48,849 nt of DNA from Desulfobacula sp. (GCA_013792075.1 VMSR01000063.1:1-48849); one strand, 5' to 3'; counted from the stretch's first letter, positions 32,642-42,615 are shown. Notes: a model not told the origin generated them from the letters alone. Numbers and translations: made by a program.

Positions 32642-34873
32642 CTACTTGGTTTTATGGGTAAAGACCCCGTCCCAATCAGGCCCGGGTGGATTTTCCATGA
32701 AAAATGCACAGCGCTCCCGGTAAATATCATTGATCCTTGTGTCGGGATATTGATCACAAAGGGTTTGAAAAATGCCATGGGCTTTATCAAAGTCTTTGGC
32801 CTTATAAGCAGCAAGTCCACTTTCATATGCCTGCAATTGGGTTTCCAGAACATCGTTTTCTTGGGCAGACGGCTGATAGATTGTATAGATTTCAACCGGT
32901 TTTGTTTTTCCCTTAACCCGAACCCGGTCAAGCTCCTGGAACCGCATGGGATCGGATAATGTTTCTTTCATGGCACCCGAGACAATCATTTTGACCCCAT
33001 AAAATTTGGTCAGACCCTCCAGCCGGGATGTCAGGTTTACATTATCCCCGATAATGGTATAGTCGAACAAATCATCAGACCCCATGTTTCCCACCCGACA
33101 TTTCCCGGAATGGATACCAATACCGATATCTATTTCAACGCCATATTTATCGATAAACTCCCGGTTGAGCTCCACAAGGGAGGCCAGCATCTCAAAACCG
33201 GTTTTCACCGCCAGCTGCTGGTGATCCTTCACATCAAGGGGCGCATTCCAAAAACACATGACCGCATCTCCGATGAACTTATCCAGGGTGCCGTGATTTT
33301 TTATAATACTATGGGTTACCGGGGTGAAATAATCATGGAGCAGCATGGTCACCTGGGTGGGGGACAATCCTTCGGACAGGGTGGTGAAACTGCGGATATC
33401 GGCAAACATAACCGTGATTTGTTTTTCTTCTCCGTCAAGACTCATCTTTTCAGGCGAATCGCTGATCTGATCCACAACCGCCTTGGACACATATTTGCTG
33501 AAGGCGGACCGATAAAACCGTTTTTTCTGCTCTGAAAACCAGAATTTGAACAGATTCAAAATGGAAAAATTTGCCCCCAGCACCAATAGGGGAAAAAAGG
33601 GAGAGACCCAAATATGATAGGTTTTTAAAGACCATATTCCCCCATACCAGGCACCCACACCCAAGGCTGCTGCCACGGGCAAGGTCATCCAGGAACCGGC
33701 CCAACCGATCAAAAGGGTGGCGCCAAGCCCCCATAAAAAGATTGCCACAAGCTCAAGCCCCGGAACCCAATCCGGTCTTTGGATAAACTCCTGGTTTAAA
33801 ATATTGTCCACAATGGTGGCATTGACCTCCACCCCGGGAAAAACCTCATCCAGAGGAGAGACCCTTATATCCATGAGGCCTGCGGCAGATGATCCCAAAA
33901 ACACCACCTTATTTTCAAAGGCTTTCGGGCCAATCTTGTCTTCCAGCACATGCCCTGCCGAAATATACGAAAAGGTGCGGCTGGGCCCTTTGTAATTGAT
34001 GAGCATGGACCCGTTGGCTTCCAGGGGAATAATGGTCTTTCCGATTCTAATGGATTCGATCCCCCCCCGGGTCACTTTAACTACAGGATCGGCAATCTTA
34101 CCCTCCAAGGCTGACAAAAGGGTTGCAAGGGACAGATGGGGATATATTTTTTCTTCCCAGGAAATCATCAGGGGCACCCGCCGCAGGACGCCGTCTCTAT
34201 CTGTGAGGGTATTCATAAATCCGGCATGGGCGGCTTGTTCTAAGAGCTTGGGCAAAGGCGGAATTACCCGTACAGCCTTTGTCAAATATTCCCTCCCCTG
34301 TTTTGCACCGGCTCCGCGAACCTGGGAGGCTTTAAACAAAGGAAGGTTTACCGCCTCTGGAGCAGGCATCTCCCCTTCCTGGAAAACAAAAGAATACCCC
34401 AGAACAAAGGGGCCGGTATTCAGGACATTGGCCAGCAACTGGTCATTGTCCATCAGCTCCTTTGGCAGCCCGTTAAACCCCAGATCAATCTGAAGATCCC
34501 GCTTTAACATTTTTTGCATCACCACAGGAGAGGTGCCGTCGGGTTCACCAAACAAAATATCATTGCCCACTGCCAGGGCACCGGCCAATTGAATTTTTTT
34601 CAACAGCAGGGCCACACGATACCGCGGCCAGGGCCACTGGCCGAAGCGTTCGATACTGTATTCGTCGATATCGACAATGGCAACCGTGCTGGGGGAACTT
34701 TTCATATGGGTATTGATTAAAAACACATCATATAGCTTGTTTTCCATCAATTGAAGGTAGGAAGGTTTGAAAACATAGAATCCGGCAATGACCAGGGTAA
34801 TGATAAAACCAGCCGCCACCACGGTCCACTGAATGTGCTGCATTTTTTTAAACAGATATGAAATTGTAGTCAC
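32642..34873 (-). CDS. CHASE2-domain class III adenylate cyclase
   Basis: About 743 aa. An N-terminal helix (WTVVAAGFIITLVIAGFYVF) precedes a periplasmic CHASE2 sensor domain (VAIVDIDEYSIERFGQWPWPR; PLMISWEEKIYPHLSLATLL). Three membrane helices follow (about 345-440) and then a cytoplasmic cyclase (about 475-680). Catalytic features are complete: metal Asp in MFADIRSF and GDAVMCFW, adenine-selecting Lys in DKFIGD with Thr in DYTIIGD, and Asn/Arg in NVNLTSRLE. These residues favour cAMP as product. The start is uncertain: GTG 34873 has GAAGG upstream, but 34969 or ATG 34843 are possible. It is divergent from the type I secretion genes. Confidence 0.9.
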   Translation of the reverse strand: MTTISYLFKKMQHIQWTVVAAGFIITLVIAGFYVFKPSYLQLMENKLYDVFLINTHMKSSPSTVAIVDIDEYSIERFGQWPWPRYRVALLLKKIQLAGALAVGNDILFGEPDGTSPVVMQKMLKRDLQIDLGFNGLPKELMDNDQLLANVLNTGPFVLGYSFVFQEGEMPAPEAVNLPLFKASQVRGAGAKQGREYLTKAVRVIPPLPKLLEQAAHAGFMNTLTDRDGVLRRVPLMISWEEKIYPHLSLATLLSALEGKIADPVVKVTRGGIESIRIGKTIIPLEANGSMLINYKGPSRTFSYISAGHVLEDKIGPKAFENKVVFLGSSAAGLMDIRVSPLDEVFPGVEVNATIVDNILNQEFIQRPDWVPGLELVAIFLWGLGATLLIGWAGSWMTLPVAAALGVGAWYGGIWSLKTYHIWVSPFFPLLVLGANFSILNLFKFWFSEQKKRFYRSAFSKYVSKAVVDQISDSPEKMSLDGEEKQITVMFADIRSFTTLSEGLSPTQVTMLLHDYFTPVTHSIIKNHGTLDKFIGDAVMCFWNAPLDVKDHQQLAVKTGFEMLASLVELNREFIDKYGVEIDIGIGIHSGKCRVGNMGSDDLFDYTIIGDNVNLTSRLEGLTKFYGVKMIVSGAMKETLSDPMRFQELDRVRVKGKTKPVEIYTIYQPSAQENDVLETQLQAYESGLAAYKAKDFDKAHGIFQTLCDQYPDTRINDIYRERCAFFMENPPGPDWDGVFTHKTK

Positions 34874-34952
34874 AATCGCCTTCACTTTGTTTTGACCCCC
34901 AAAAAAATTGTCAGTTATCCGGGCAATGTTTTTGAACACTTTTTTTTTGAGC

Positions 34953-34983
34953 TTGACAAATCCAAACAATTAATGATTATGAT
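34953..34983 (+). promoter_or_regulatory. Candidate promoter of the type I secretion operon
   Basis: TTGACA (34953-34958) and TATGAT (34978-34983) with a 19-base spacer, or TTATGA with 18, lie about 60 bases before the TolC-like start codon. The spacer is longer than ideal. Confidence 0.45.
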
Positions 34984-35046
34984 AGGCAGATCCGAACATG
35001 AATGCAATAAAAATGATCATATCTTTAATCAGTACAAGGAGATAAA

Positions 35047-36384
35047 ATGTATCCTTATATCTGCCGCAGCATCTTAATCATTTTATTTATCTCTCTTTTT
35101 TCACTTACCGCCTTTGGCCAGGACACGACCAAATCACCGGAAGCATCTGCATTTAACCCGGACATCCGGCAATTGTTGACCGGGCTTCTTGAAAATCATG
35201 AGGAAATAAAAACCTTTCGCCACAGAGTTGAAAGTGCACAGGCGCTGTTGCGTCAGAGCCAGGGCCTGTATTATCCAAGACTTGATTTATATGGGGATGC
35301 CGGATATGAAAAAATAGAAAAACAATACGGCGTAAAAAATTCCGAAGAGGACCGGCACAGTGTCACCCTAAGGGGCACCCAGCTGATAACCGATTTTGGC
35401 AAAACCACCCATACCATAGGCCGGGATCAGACATTTCTTGAGCAGGCACAGGCCAGACTCGACGCGATCAGTCAGCAGATGATCCGTGACGGTATTGTTG
35501 CCTATATCAATATAGTCCGGGCCAGGGAACGGCTGAAAATCGCAAACCGCTCCGAAGGCCGCATTAAGGAAGTCACCGGCATAGAGAAAGCCCTTGTCAA
35601 AAAAGGGGCTGGACTCAGTTCCGATGTGCTCCAGGCGAAGTCGCAACTGGCAGGCGCCATGGCGATCCGGGTGGAAGCCGCGGGAGAACTTGAAATGGCA
35701 AAAAACAAATTTCACTCTATTTTTTACCATTATCCCACTGCCGACGAAATTGAGATGTTCAGGGAAATTGCAAACCCAGATGCTTTTATCCCGGATAATC
35801 TTGAAAATGCCATTGCCACTGCCATGGAACATAATCCGGAAATCAAAATCACAACCTATGATGTGAATGTCACACAAAAGGATATCAAAATTTCCAAGTC
35901 CAGTTATTATCCCACACTCAGCCTGTATGGAGAAGCCGTCAATGCCCATGACAACGACGGACAGGCGGGATACCGGCGGGATTATTCCGCCGGTGTTGAA
36001 TTTTCCTATAATCTTTACAGCGGCGGCAGTGACAAGGCAGCGATCATGGCTGCCCTGGCAAATAACAATGCTGCCGCCACCCATCTGGGGTTTGCAAAAA
36101 AACTGGTGACGGAACAGGTGAGAAACAGCTGGGAATTGTTGATGACCCTGACCCAGCGAAATGAACTGCTGGACCAGCAGGCGGATATCCTGAAAAACTT
36201 TTTGGAACTGGCCAAAAAAGAGCGTAAAATGGGAACCCGCTCCCTTTTGGATGTGTTGAATGGTGAAGTCAATTATATCAATGCCCAGGGAAATGCAATT
36301 GCCGCCAGGGAAGATACAAAGAATGCTGCGTTTAACCTTCTGTTTTCCATGGGGCGAATGAACATTGATTTACTTGCACAATAG
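35047..36384 (+). CDS. TolC-family outer membrane efflux protein
   Basis: A 445-aa outer-membrane channel protein for type I secretion. It has a Sec signal peptide (SILIILFISLFSLTAFGQ). Long helical repeats typical of TolC alpha-barrels are visible twice, as expected from its internal duplication: SAQALLRQSQGLYYPRLDLYG and then ISKSSYYPTLSLYGEAVN. The motifs YYPRLDLYG and FSYNLYSGG with GTRSLLDVLNGEVNY match AggA/LapE-like members. AAGGAG precedes the ATG by seven bases. It is first in a four-gene plus-strand operon with the ABC, HlyD and glycosyltransferase genes. Confidence 0.93.
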   Translation: MYPYICRSILIILFISLFSLTAFGQDTTKSPEASAFNPDIRQLLTGLLENHEEIKTFRHRVESAQALLRQSQGLYYPRLDLYGDAGYEKIEKQYGVKNSEEDRHSVTLRGTQLITDFGKTTHTIGRDQTFLEQAQARLDAISQQMIRDGIVAYINIVRARERLKIANRSEGRIKEVTGIEKALVKKGAGLSSDVLQAKSQLAGAMAIRVEAAGELEMAKNKFHSIFYHYPTADEIEMFREIANPDAFIPDNLENAIATAMEHNPEIKITTYDVNVTQKDIKISKSSYYPTLSLYGEAVNAHDNDGQAGYRRDYSAGVEFSYNLYSGGSDKAAIMAALANNNAAATHLGFAKKLVTEQVRNSWELLMTLTQRNELLDQQADILKNFLELAKKERKMGTRSLLDVLNGEVNYINAQGNAIAAREDTKNAAFNLLFSMGRMNIDLLAQ

Positions 36385-36423
36385 CCTCTTCACCATTAGT
36401 GTCACAAAGTTTATCGCCCGGCT

Positions 36424-38103
36424 ATGAAGGAACTCATCGGAAGATTGTTTCACCGGCCCATCCTGGCGGTAGAAATCCTGGCAGCCACTTTTCTGACCAC
36501 CCTGCTGACACTTGCAATGCCTTTGTATGTCATCCAGATATTAAACAGGTATGTCAGTTATGGATTTCACGGCACCCTGATCACCCTTACCATTGGGATG
36601 TTGATTGCCGTTATCCTCCAATTTGGCTTCAGAATTGTCCGGACAAAAATGGCCACCACTATAAACCAGGAGCCCAATGACCGACTCTCCCGTGATATTC
36701 TTTCCATTATCAGTCGCGCCAAGGCAGAACCTTTGGATCAATTATCAAAACCAAGACTTCATGAAGCGCTCAATCAGGTTCAGACCATCCAGCAAAGCTA
36801 TGATGCCCAGACAATGACCGCTGTTCTGGATGCCCCGTTTTCTTTGATCTTTATCGGGGTTATCTACCTGTTGAGCCCTGTCCTTGCAGGGATTACGCTT
36901 TTGGGTATTTTTCTGGCCCTTTTTTTCGGGTGGCTGACCATTTTAAAATCCCAAAAAAATTCTGAATTATTGCTTCAATCCTTATCTGAGCATCGAAATT
37001 TAAATTCTTCTGCAGTCAATGCCTTGGAAACGGTTAGGGCTTTTGTCGGGACCTCTTTTCTATTTAAAAAATGGGATACCCAGCTTTCCGCCATCAGCCG
37101 ACTGAAGAATAAACTGACAGATTACAAAGAATTATCCCAGACCATGACCATGACCGGCAGCTCCCTGACCAGTGTATTCCTCTATGCAGCCGGGGCCGTT
37201 CTGGTGGTTCAGGGAGAATTATCCGTGGGAGCATTGATCGGTGCCAATATCCTTTGTGGAAAGGCATACCAGAACACCACACGGTTGGTGCAAACTGCGT
37301 TTTCCCTGACCCGGGCAAAACAGGCATTCAAAGACCTTGAATTGCTCAAACGCATTCCCCTTGAAGCGTCCACAGGATCAGCCTTAACATCATACCAGGG
37401 ACAGATAGAATTCCAGGATCTGGGCTTTTCCTATCCCAATACCAGCGGTCCTTTGTTTGAATCCCTCACCCTTCGCCTGGCGCCTGGAAATGTAATGGCG
37501 GTTTTTGGTGGAAACGGAACCGGCAAGACAACTCTGGCCAAACTGGTGACCAATCTTTTGGAACCCAGACGGGGACGGATACTGGCCGACGGGGTAAATA
37601 TTCTGCAAATGGCACCGGCCTGGTGGCGAAAGCAGATTATTTACATGCCCCAGGAACCCAGTTTTATCAACGGGTCCCTCAGGGACAACATCCTTTTGCT
37701 AAACCCTGATCTGGATGATGCCAGCCTAAACGAAATTCTAAGGAAAACCGATTTAAAATCATTTCTGGACAAGACACCCAATGGGCTGGACACCCTTGTG
37801 ACAAACAATGAAAAAAACTTTCCACCGGGAATCAGAAGACGCCTTTCCCTGGCCCGGGGTCTTGCAGGCAACGGCAACCTGGTTGTGCTGGATGAACCCA
37901 CGGATGCAATGGATGCAAAAGGGGTGGCCGCTGTTTATGCCGTCATGAATACCCTGGCCAAATCCGGAAAATCCATCATTGTTTTTTCAAATGATCCCAA
38001 CATCTTAAAAGGCGCATCCCTTCTCCTTAACCTGGACAAAAAACCCATACCGGAACTGACCCATAAAGTCATCATGCCCCATAATGGACAGAAACTGTCA
38101 TGA
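36424..38103 (+). CDS. Type I secretion ABC transporter (PrtD/LapB-like)
   Basis: A 559-aa fused membrane/ATPase exporter. Six helices fill residues about 15-275 and the ATPase the rest; there is no N-terminal C39 peptidase domain. Walker A is GGNGTGKTT (about 362-370), the Q-loop MPQEP and Walker B LVVLDEPTD (about 485). The ABC signature, normally LSGGQ, is replaced by FPPGIRRRLSLARGL (about 466-480), a striking deviation for an active exporter. The membrane domain resembles PrtD/LapB types. Its stop overlaps the hlyD-like start (ATGA). It should export the RTX protein encoded at 40678-44475. Confidence 0.9.
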   Translation: MKELIGRLFHRPILAVEILAATFLTTLLTLAMPLYVIQILNRYVSYGFHGTLITLTIGMLIAVILQFGFRIVRTKMATTINQEPNDRLSRDILSIISRAKAEPLDQLSKPRLHEALNQVQTIQQSYDAQTMTAVLDAPFSLIFIGVIYLLSPVLAGITLLGIFLALFFGWLTILKSQKNSELLLQSLSEHRNLNSSAVNALETVRAFVGTSFLFKKWDTQLSAISRLKNKLTDYKELSQTMTMTGSSLTSVFLYAAGAVLVVQGELSVGALIGANILCGKAYQNTTRLVQTAFSLTRAKQAFKDLELLKRIPLEASTGSALTSYQGQIEFQDLGFSYPNTSGPLFESLTLRLAPGNVMAVFGGNGTGKTTLAKLVTNLLEPRRGRILADGVNILQMAPAWWRKQIIYMPQEPSFINGSLRDNILLLNPDLDDASLNEILRKTDLKSFLDKTPNGLDTLVTNNEKNFPPGIRRRLSLARGLAGNGNLVVLDEPTDAMDAKGVAAVYAVMNTLAKSGKSIIVFSNDPNILKGASLLLNLDKKPIPELTHKVIMPHNGQKLS

Positions 38104-39383
38104 CCGACCATAAAGAAACAAAGATATCAAGGGTCACCCACCTTTTCTTTTTGTTATTGGTATTCATGTGTGTGGCATTTTTTTTCTGGGCGTATAAGGG
38201 AACCCTTGATATTGTCAGCATGGCCCAAGGGGAAGTTGTGCCCAGCGGAAAGATCAAACACGTACAGCATTTTGAAGGCGGGATCATCCGGGAAATAAAA
38301 GTAAGGGAGGGAGACGAAGTTATTGCCGACCAGCCCCTGGTGGAACTGGAACAGGTGCGAAACTTTGCAAGCCTGGATGAACTGGAGATGCGGATGGATT
38401 CCCTTCGGGTTGATGTGCTTCGGTATGAAGCCCAGTTGAGAGAAGAAGACCACATTCGTTTTCCCAAAGAAATCCTGGAAAATCTTCCTTTGCTGGTAAA
38501 AGAAGCCAATGCCCTGTTTGAAGCCCATAAAAATAGTTACCAAAGCACGGTCAACAAATTACAAACCGTTATTTATCAGGCAGAGCAACGCATCAAAACT
38601 ATCCAGTCCCAGCTCAACAACAAGCGGGAACGACTTCCCCTTCTTGAAGAAGAACTCACCTTAAGCCAGGAACTGCTCAATGACAATTTAACCACCCGGA
38701 TCAAACATATTGAAATCCTGCGCCGGAAAAAGGAAACCGAAGGGCAAATACTCAATGACGAGTCTTCCCTGAAAGAAGCCATGCACGCCTTAACAGAAAC
38801 CCAGGAAAAACTCAAAGAGACCATCAATAAATTTAAAGAAGAAACAACGGAAAAACTCAAAGAATCCACCCAGGAACTCAAAGAATTTTCCGTCAGGGTC
38901 AAAAAATTTGAAGACAGCCTTGAAAGAACGATTATCCGCTCTCCCATAAACGGGGTGGTCAAAAAATTATATCTTGTGACCCGGGGGGGAGTTGTCAAAC
39001 CCGGCGATTCCATTGCTGACATTGTACCCTCCGAAGAGCGGCTCCTCATTGAAGCCCACCTGAACATTTCCGATATCGGCTATATTACAAAAGACCAGAC
39101 GGTTTACCTTCAACTGCCCAACAAGGATGCCAATAAATTCAAAAAACTGGAAGGACGGGTGCTGAACATCAGCCCTGATACCTTTACCGACTCCCAGGGA
39201 AGAACATTTTACAATATTTTAATTGAATCGGAAAAAAGCTATTTCCAGGCAGGGAATCAAAAATACCGGCTCTACCCGGGCATGGTTCTTTTGGCCTATA
39301 TCCACATCGGAGAGCGGACAATTCTAGACTATCTTTTAGACCCCTTTGTGAATACCTTGAGTTTTTCTTTACAGGAGCGATAA
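38100..39383 (+). CDS. HlyD-family membrane fusion protein
   Basis: A 427-aa periplasmic adaptor. It has one N-terminal membrane helix (LFFLLLVFMCVAFFFWAY), a lipoyl-like half (QGEVVPSGKIKHVQHFEGG) and a long coiled coil (about 100-280, Glu/Lys/Leu rich). The second lipoyl half (RSPINGVVKKLYLVTRGGVV) and a C-terminal beta-barrel ending in AYIHIGERTILDYLLDP complete the family layout. It bridges the ABC exporter and TolC. It overlaps the ABC gene by 4 bases and the glycosyltransferase follows after 1 base. Confidence 0.94.
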   Translation: MTDHKETKISRVTHLFFLLLVFMCVAFFFWAYKGTLDIVSMAQGEVVPSGKIKHVQHFEGGIIREIKVREGDEVIADQPLVELEQVRNFASLDELEMRMDSLRVDVLRYEAQLREEDHIRFPKEILENLPLLVKEANALFEAHKNSYQSTVNKLQTVIYQAEQRIKTIQSQLNNKRERLPLLEEELTLSQELLNDNLTTRIKHIEILRRKKETEGQILNDESSLKEAMHALTETQEKLKETINKFKEETTEKLKESTQELKEFSVRVKKFEDSLERTIIRSPINGVVKKLYLVTRGGVVKPGDSIADIVPSEERLLIEAHLNISDIGYITKDQTVYLQLPNKDANKFKKLEGRVLNISPDTFTDSQGRTFYNILIESEKSYFQAGNQKYRLYPGMVLLAYIHIGERTILDYLLDPFVNTLSFSLQER

Positions 39384-39384
39384 T

Positions 39385-40629
39385 TTGCACTTTGTTTTTA
39401 TCCATCCCAATTTCCCGGCACAATTCAGGTCTCTGGCTGAATTTTTAGGAAAAAACCCGAAAAACCAAGTTTTGTTTATAACAGCAAATCCCAGGGAAGA
39501 ATGGGAAATTGCCGGGGTAAAAAAAATCATTTTTCAGGAAGAAGAAATCCCCAAAGACATCCCGTCGCCGCCTTTGAAAAGTTTTACCGCCCTTCACTCA
39601 AAAGCTGCCGCCGTGGCCAGGGTATTGCTCGATCTGAGAAAACAGCAGTTCATTCCGGATTTGATCATCGGCCACTCGGGATGGGGCAGTACTTTTTATA
39701 TCAAGGATATCTTTCCGGAGGTCCCATTTCTAGGGTGTTTTGAATGGTACTATGATGCCGGGAGTCCCAATGCCGCTTTTGGCAGAAAAAATCCTGTGGG
39801 CCATGGCACCCGCATGGAAATACGAAACAAAAGCCTGTCCATCCTGTCTGACCTGGCAGCCTGCGACCACGGCATCTGCCCGACACACTGGCAAAAAGCC
39901 CAGTTCCCCACTGAATTTCACAAAAAACTCAGTGTGATCCATGACGGGATTAACACAAATTTTTTCATTCCTGTTCCGGACAAAAAACTCGTACTGCCAG
40001 GCCTGGATTTAAGCCAGGCTAAGGAACTGGTCACCTATACGGCCAGGGGGTTTGAACCCTACCGGGGATTTCCCCAGTTCATCGAGTCCATTCCCCATAT
40101 CCTGAAAAACCGACCCGGCGCCCACATTGTGATTGTGGGGGAGGACCGGGTCTGCTACGGCCCCAAACTGCCCGATGGACAGACCTATAAAAAAAGAATG
40201 ACCGAAAAAATCGACCTGGATCCGGATCGGGTCCATTTTGTGGATCCCCTGCCCTATGGGAAATACCTGGAGGTGCTCCAGGCCTCCACAGTGCATGTGT
40301 ATCTCACCGTCCCCTTTGTCCTGTCCTGGTCCCTGCTGGAAGCCATGGCCTGCGGATGCCTGGTGGTGGCCTCAAACACCCAGCCGGTAAAAGAAGTGAT
40401 CCAGGACGGGGTAAATGGGGTTCTGACAGAGTTCTTTGCACCTGAAAAAATTGCCGAGAAAGTTGTGGCCTGCCTGGAATATCCGTCTTTCATGAAGAAC
40501 ATCAAAACAAATGCCCGGAAAACAATCCAAGAACGCTACGGCTTGGACAAGATGCTGGCAAACCAGGTGCAGATCATGAAGCAGATGACAGAGGCTGCCG
40601 CCAGACAACACCAGGGCCGGTTCGGCTGA
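39385..40629 (+). CDS. Glycosyltransferase family 4-like (GT-B) protein
   Basis: A 414-aa GT-B glycosyltransferase. It starts at TTG with AGGAG eight bases upstream, and the N-terminus HFVFIHPNFPAQFRSLAEFL is typical. The C-terminal nucleotide-sugar domain shows YTARGFEPYRGFPQFIES, IVIVGEDRV, VHFVDPLPYGKYLEVL and the acidic EX7E-type region in PFVLSWSLLEAMACGCLVVAS. It is the last gene of the secretion operon, so it may glycosylate the adhesin or cell-surface glycans; the link is by context only. It converges on the RTX gene and shares a terminator hairpin region. Confidence 0.85.
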   Translation: MHFVFIHPNFPAQFRSLAEFLGKNPKNQVLFITANPREEWEIAGVKKIIFQEEEIPKDIPSPPLKSFTALHSKAAAVARVLLDLRKQQFIPDLIIGHSGWGSTFYIKDIFPEVPFLGCFEWYYDAGSPNAAFGRKNPVGHGTRMEIRNKSLSILSDLAACDHGICPTHWQKAQFPTEFHKKLSVIHDGINTNFFIPVPDKKLVLPGLDLSQAKELVTYTARGFEPYRGFPQFIESIPHILKNRPGAHIVIVGEDRVCYGPKLPDGQTYKKRMTEKIDLDPDRVHFVDPLPYGKYLEVLQASTVHVYLTVPFVLSWSLLEAMACGCLVVASNTQPVKEVIQDGVNGVLTEFFAPEKIAEKVVACLEYPSFMKNIKTNARKTIQERYGLDKMLANQVQIMKQMTEAAARQHQGRFG

Positions 40630-40652
40630 TCTGCCGCCCGGCCCTGTTCTTG
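40612..40652. terminator. Shared hairpin terminator between the glycosyltransferase and RTX genes
   Basis: CAGGGCCGG (40612-40620) pairs with CCGGCCCTG (40638-40646) around 17 bases, followed by TTCTT on the plus strand. It overlaps the last codons of the glycosyltransferase gene. The T tract is short, so strength is uncertain. Confidence 0.5.
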
Positions 40653-40677
40653 TCCCTGTCCCGTCTAAATCAGGTAA

Positions 40678-42612
40678 TCAGAAACCCTCTGAATGAATCT
40701 GAAAATTTTGATCTGTCATATTGACGATATCTTCCAGGGAAATACCGGTCAGATCTGCCAACAAATGGAGTTCGTTGGAGGCATCACCCGTAACATCCAC
40801 TGTACCGGATTCATTGGTATCGCCCTCCCAGAAATAGACCCGGGCATTCCCGTCTGTGTAAGTGGTGCCATTGTTCAGAATAAAATAGGTCCCGTCATTA
40901 CTGCCATCACCCAGTGACGCATCTATGGCGCCATTAATGGCCGAGGCCACAGAAGCATCCGACCATGAGCCGTCCGCCTGGAGATCATTGATCCCGATGA
41001 TCTTAAATGCCGTGGGATCCAACTCATCGGGGTAGCCGTCGGAACTATGGCCAAAAAAATGATATCCATTGGCATTCTTGGCCGAGAAACCCAAATCCCC
41101 TTCATAAAATTTTATCACATCCTCACTGGCATCGAATTCAGAGACTAGATCTGCAGATCCCGCATCTGAGAAACAGAAGATATCCGTTCCCGCCCCGCCA
41201 TCCAGGGTATCTCTCCCGGCACCGCCAAACAGAAAATCATCATTTTCACCCCCGGAGAGAAAGTCGTCTCCGTTTCCGCCATAAAGGACATCATCTTGTT
41301 TGCCCCCATAGAGAAAATCGTCTCCGTCCCCACCATAAAGGGTGTCATTCTGATAATCTCCATAAAGGGAATCATTGCCGGCATCGCCATGAAGAACATC
41401 ATTTTGACAGTCCCCATGGAGGGAATCGTCTCCATCCCCGCCATAAAGGGTGTCCTCCTGAGTTCCACCCGACATGGTATCATTGCCCCCGGCGCCAAAA
41501 AAATAACCATTGCCGGTACCACCGATGATGGTGTCACCATACATGGAGCCGGTAACCGCATCAATATCGGTAAGCGTATCCTCAAACAATATCCCCACCA
41601 GAGAATCCTGGTATCCGTAGCCAGTAACAATATTGTCACTGCCGGAAAAATCTATCTTCACATTGATAAAGGAAGGATCATCCAGATCATCATAGGATAC
41701 ATGGTCACAGCCATCGCTGCCACCGCCGTCATAGGAATCATTCCCATAGGAGGCTTCAAAAAAATTATCCGACTCATCCCCGACCAGGGTATCTGCATAC
41801 TCCGAACCTTCGAACCCTTCTATGTTTATAACCGTATCAACAAAGGCATCAGACCCGGAATAGCCGACAAAACCGGATCCCCAGTCAAAGCTGATGCCTT
41901 GTGACCCACCGAAATTCTTGTAGGACACTTCATCCCAGCCGTCACCTCCGTCCAGATAGTCGCTGCCCAGGGAACCGAAAAGTTCATCGTTTCCGCTTCC
42001 ACCGGCGAGGTAATCGTTGCCTTGGCCGCCCCAAAGTTTATCCTTTCCGCTTTCACCAAAAAGAGTATCATTCCCATCGTTGCCTATCAGGGTATCGTTG
42101 CCCAGACGTCCGTGGAAAACATCGTCGGAATCCCCGCCGATCAATACATCATCATATCCGTCATGGGCAACGGATGCGTCCACCTTGCCGCCACGGACAT
42201 TGATTTCCCAGTACCCAAGCGGACAGGAGGTTCCCCTTTCCCCGCCCAACCCCATCATGTCATCGGCATTGCCGCTGGGGTCAATCTCAAGATAGTTGAT
42301 GCCGTCCCAGGCTGTCACACCGGCCCTGGCGATTCCGGGAATGTCTCCGGTCACCCAGTTGATATCTTCGTACCGAAAAACAATGTCAAAATCGCCATTG
42401 CCCCTATCAACCAACTGAAGCTGAAATGCATTGAGACGATCTGTATGGTTGCTGAAATATCCCACATCATCCCAGGTGGCTGTAAACTTATGGTTCGTGG
42501 CATCAAGGTCATAATACACAAGATTGCTGCCCGTGGAATTGCCCCCGGGGGTCGGGGACCCTGGCGAATAGGTTTCCACATCTGCCCAGAAAGGGGCGAT
42601 CATGACCGGCAA
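40678..42612 (-). CDS. RTX adhesin, C-terminal half (downstream of in-frame TGA)
   Basis: 644 codons in the same frame as, and directly following, the 42613-44475 gene; the two are separated by one TGA. It opens inside a NIDO domain (PVMIAPFWADVETYSPGS, then DFDIVFRYEDINW). A long array of calcium-binding RTX nonapeptides (GGxGxDxL, about 150-490) includes GGDGDDSLHG and GGNGDDFLSG. The tail has a serralysin-like end (GGAGTDIFCFSDAGSADLVS), a dockerin-like GDTNESGTVD and a C-terminal secretion-type end. TTG 42612 directly follows the stop, so reinitiation is possible, with GGAAGAG just upstream. It is the likely cargo of the adjacent type I system. Confidence 0.85.
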   Translation of the reverse strand: MPVMIAPFWADVETYSPGSPTPGGNSTGSNLVYYDLDATNHKFTATWDDVGYFSNHTDRLNAFQLQLVDRGNGDFDIVFRYEDINWVTGDIPGIARAGVTAWDGINYLEIDPSGNADDMMGLGGERGTSCPLGYWEINVRGGKVDASVAHDGYDDVLIGGDSDDVFHGRLGNDTLIGNDGNDTLFGESGKDKLWGGQGNDYLAGGSGNDELFGSLGSDYLDGGDGWDEVSYKNFGGSQGISFDWGSGFVGYSGSDAFVDTVINIEGFEGSEYADTLVGDESDNFFEASYGNDSYDGGGSDGCDHVSYDDLDDPSFINVKIDFSGSDNIVTGYGYQDSLVGILFEDTLTDIDAVTGSMYGDTIIGGTGNGYFFGAGGNDTMSGGTQEDTLYGGDGDDSLHGDCQNDVLHGDAGNDSLYGDYQNDTLYGGDGDDFLYGGKQDDVLYGGNGDDFLSGGENDDFLFGGAGRDTLDGGAGTDIFCFSDAGSADLVSEFDASEDVIKFYEGDLGFSAKNANGYHFFGHSSDGYPDELDPTAFKIIGINDLQADGSWSDASVASAINGAIDASLGDGSNDGTYFILNNGTTYTDGNARVYFWEGDTNESGTVDVTGDASNELHLLADLTGISLEDIVNMTDQNFQIHSEGF

Positions 42613-42615
42613 TCA
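42613..42615 (-). other. In-frame TGA inside the NIDO domain of the RTX adhesin
   Basis: The codon TGA separates SLVEE from LPVMIAPFWADV in one continuous reading frame. The NIDO domain begins upstream (LYVNTNGSISFGNGTEVFTP) and finishes downstream, so the stop interrupts a domain. Without it the frame runs 44475 to 40678, about 1265 residues. No good bacterial SECIS hairpin follows. Reasons could be a nonsense mutation, a base-call error or deliberate readthrough/reinitiation. Confidence 0.8.
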
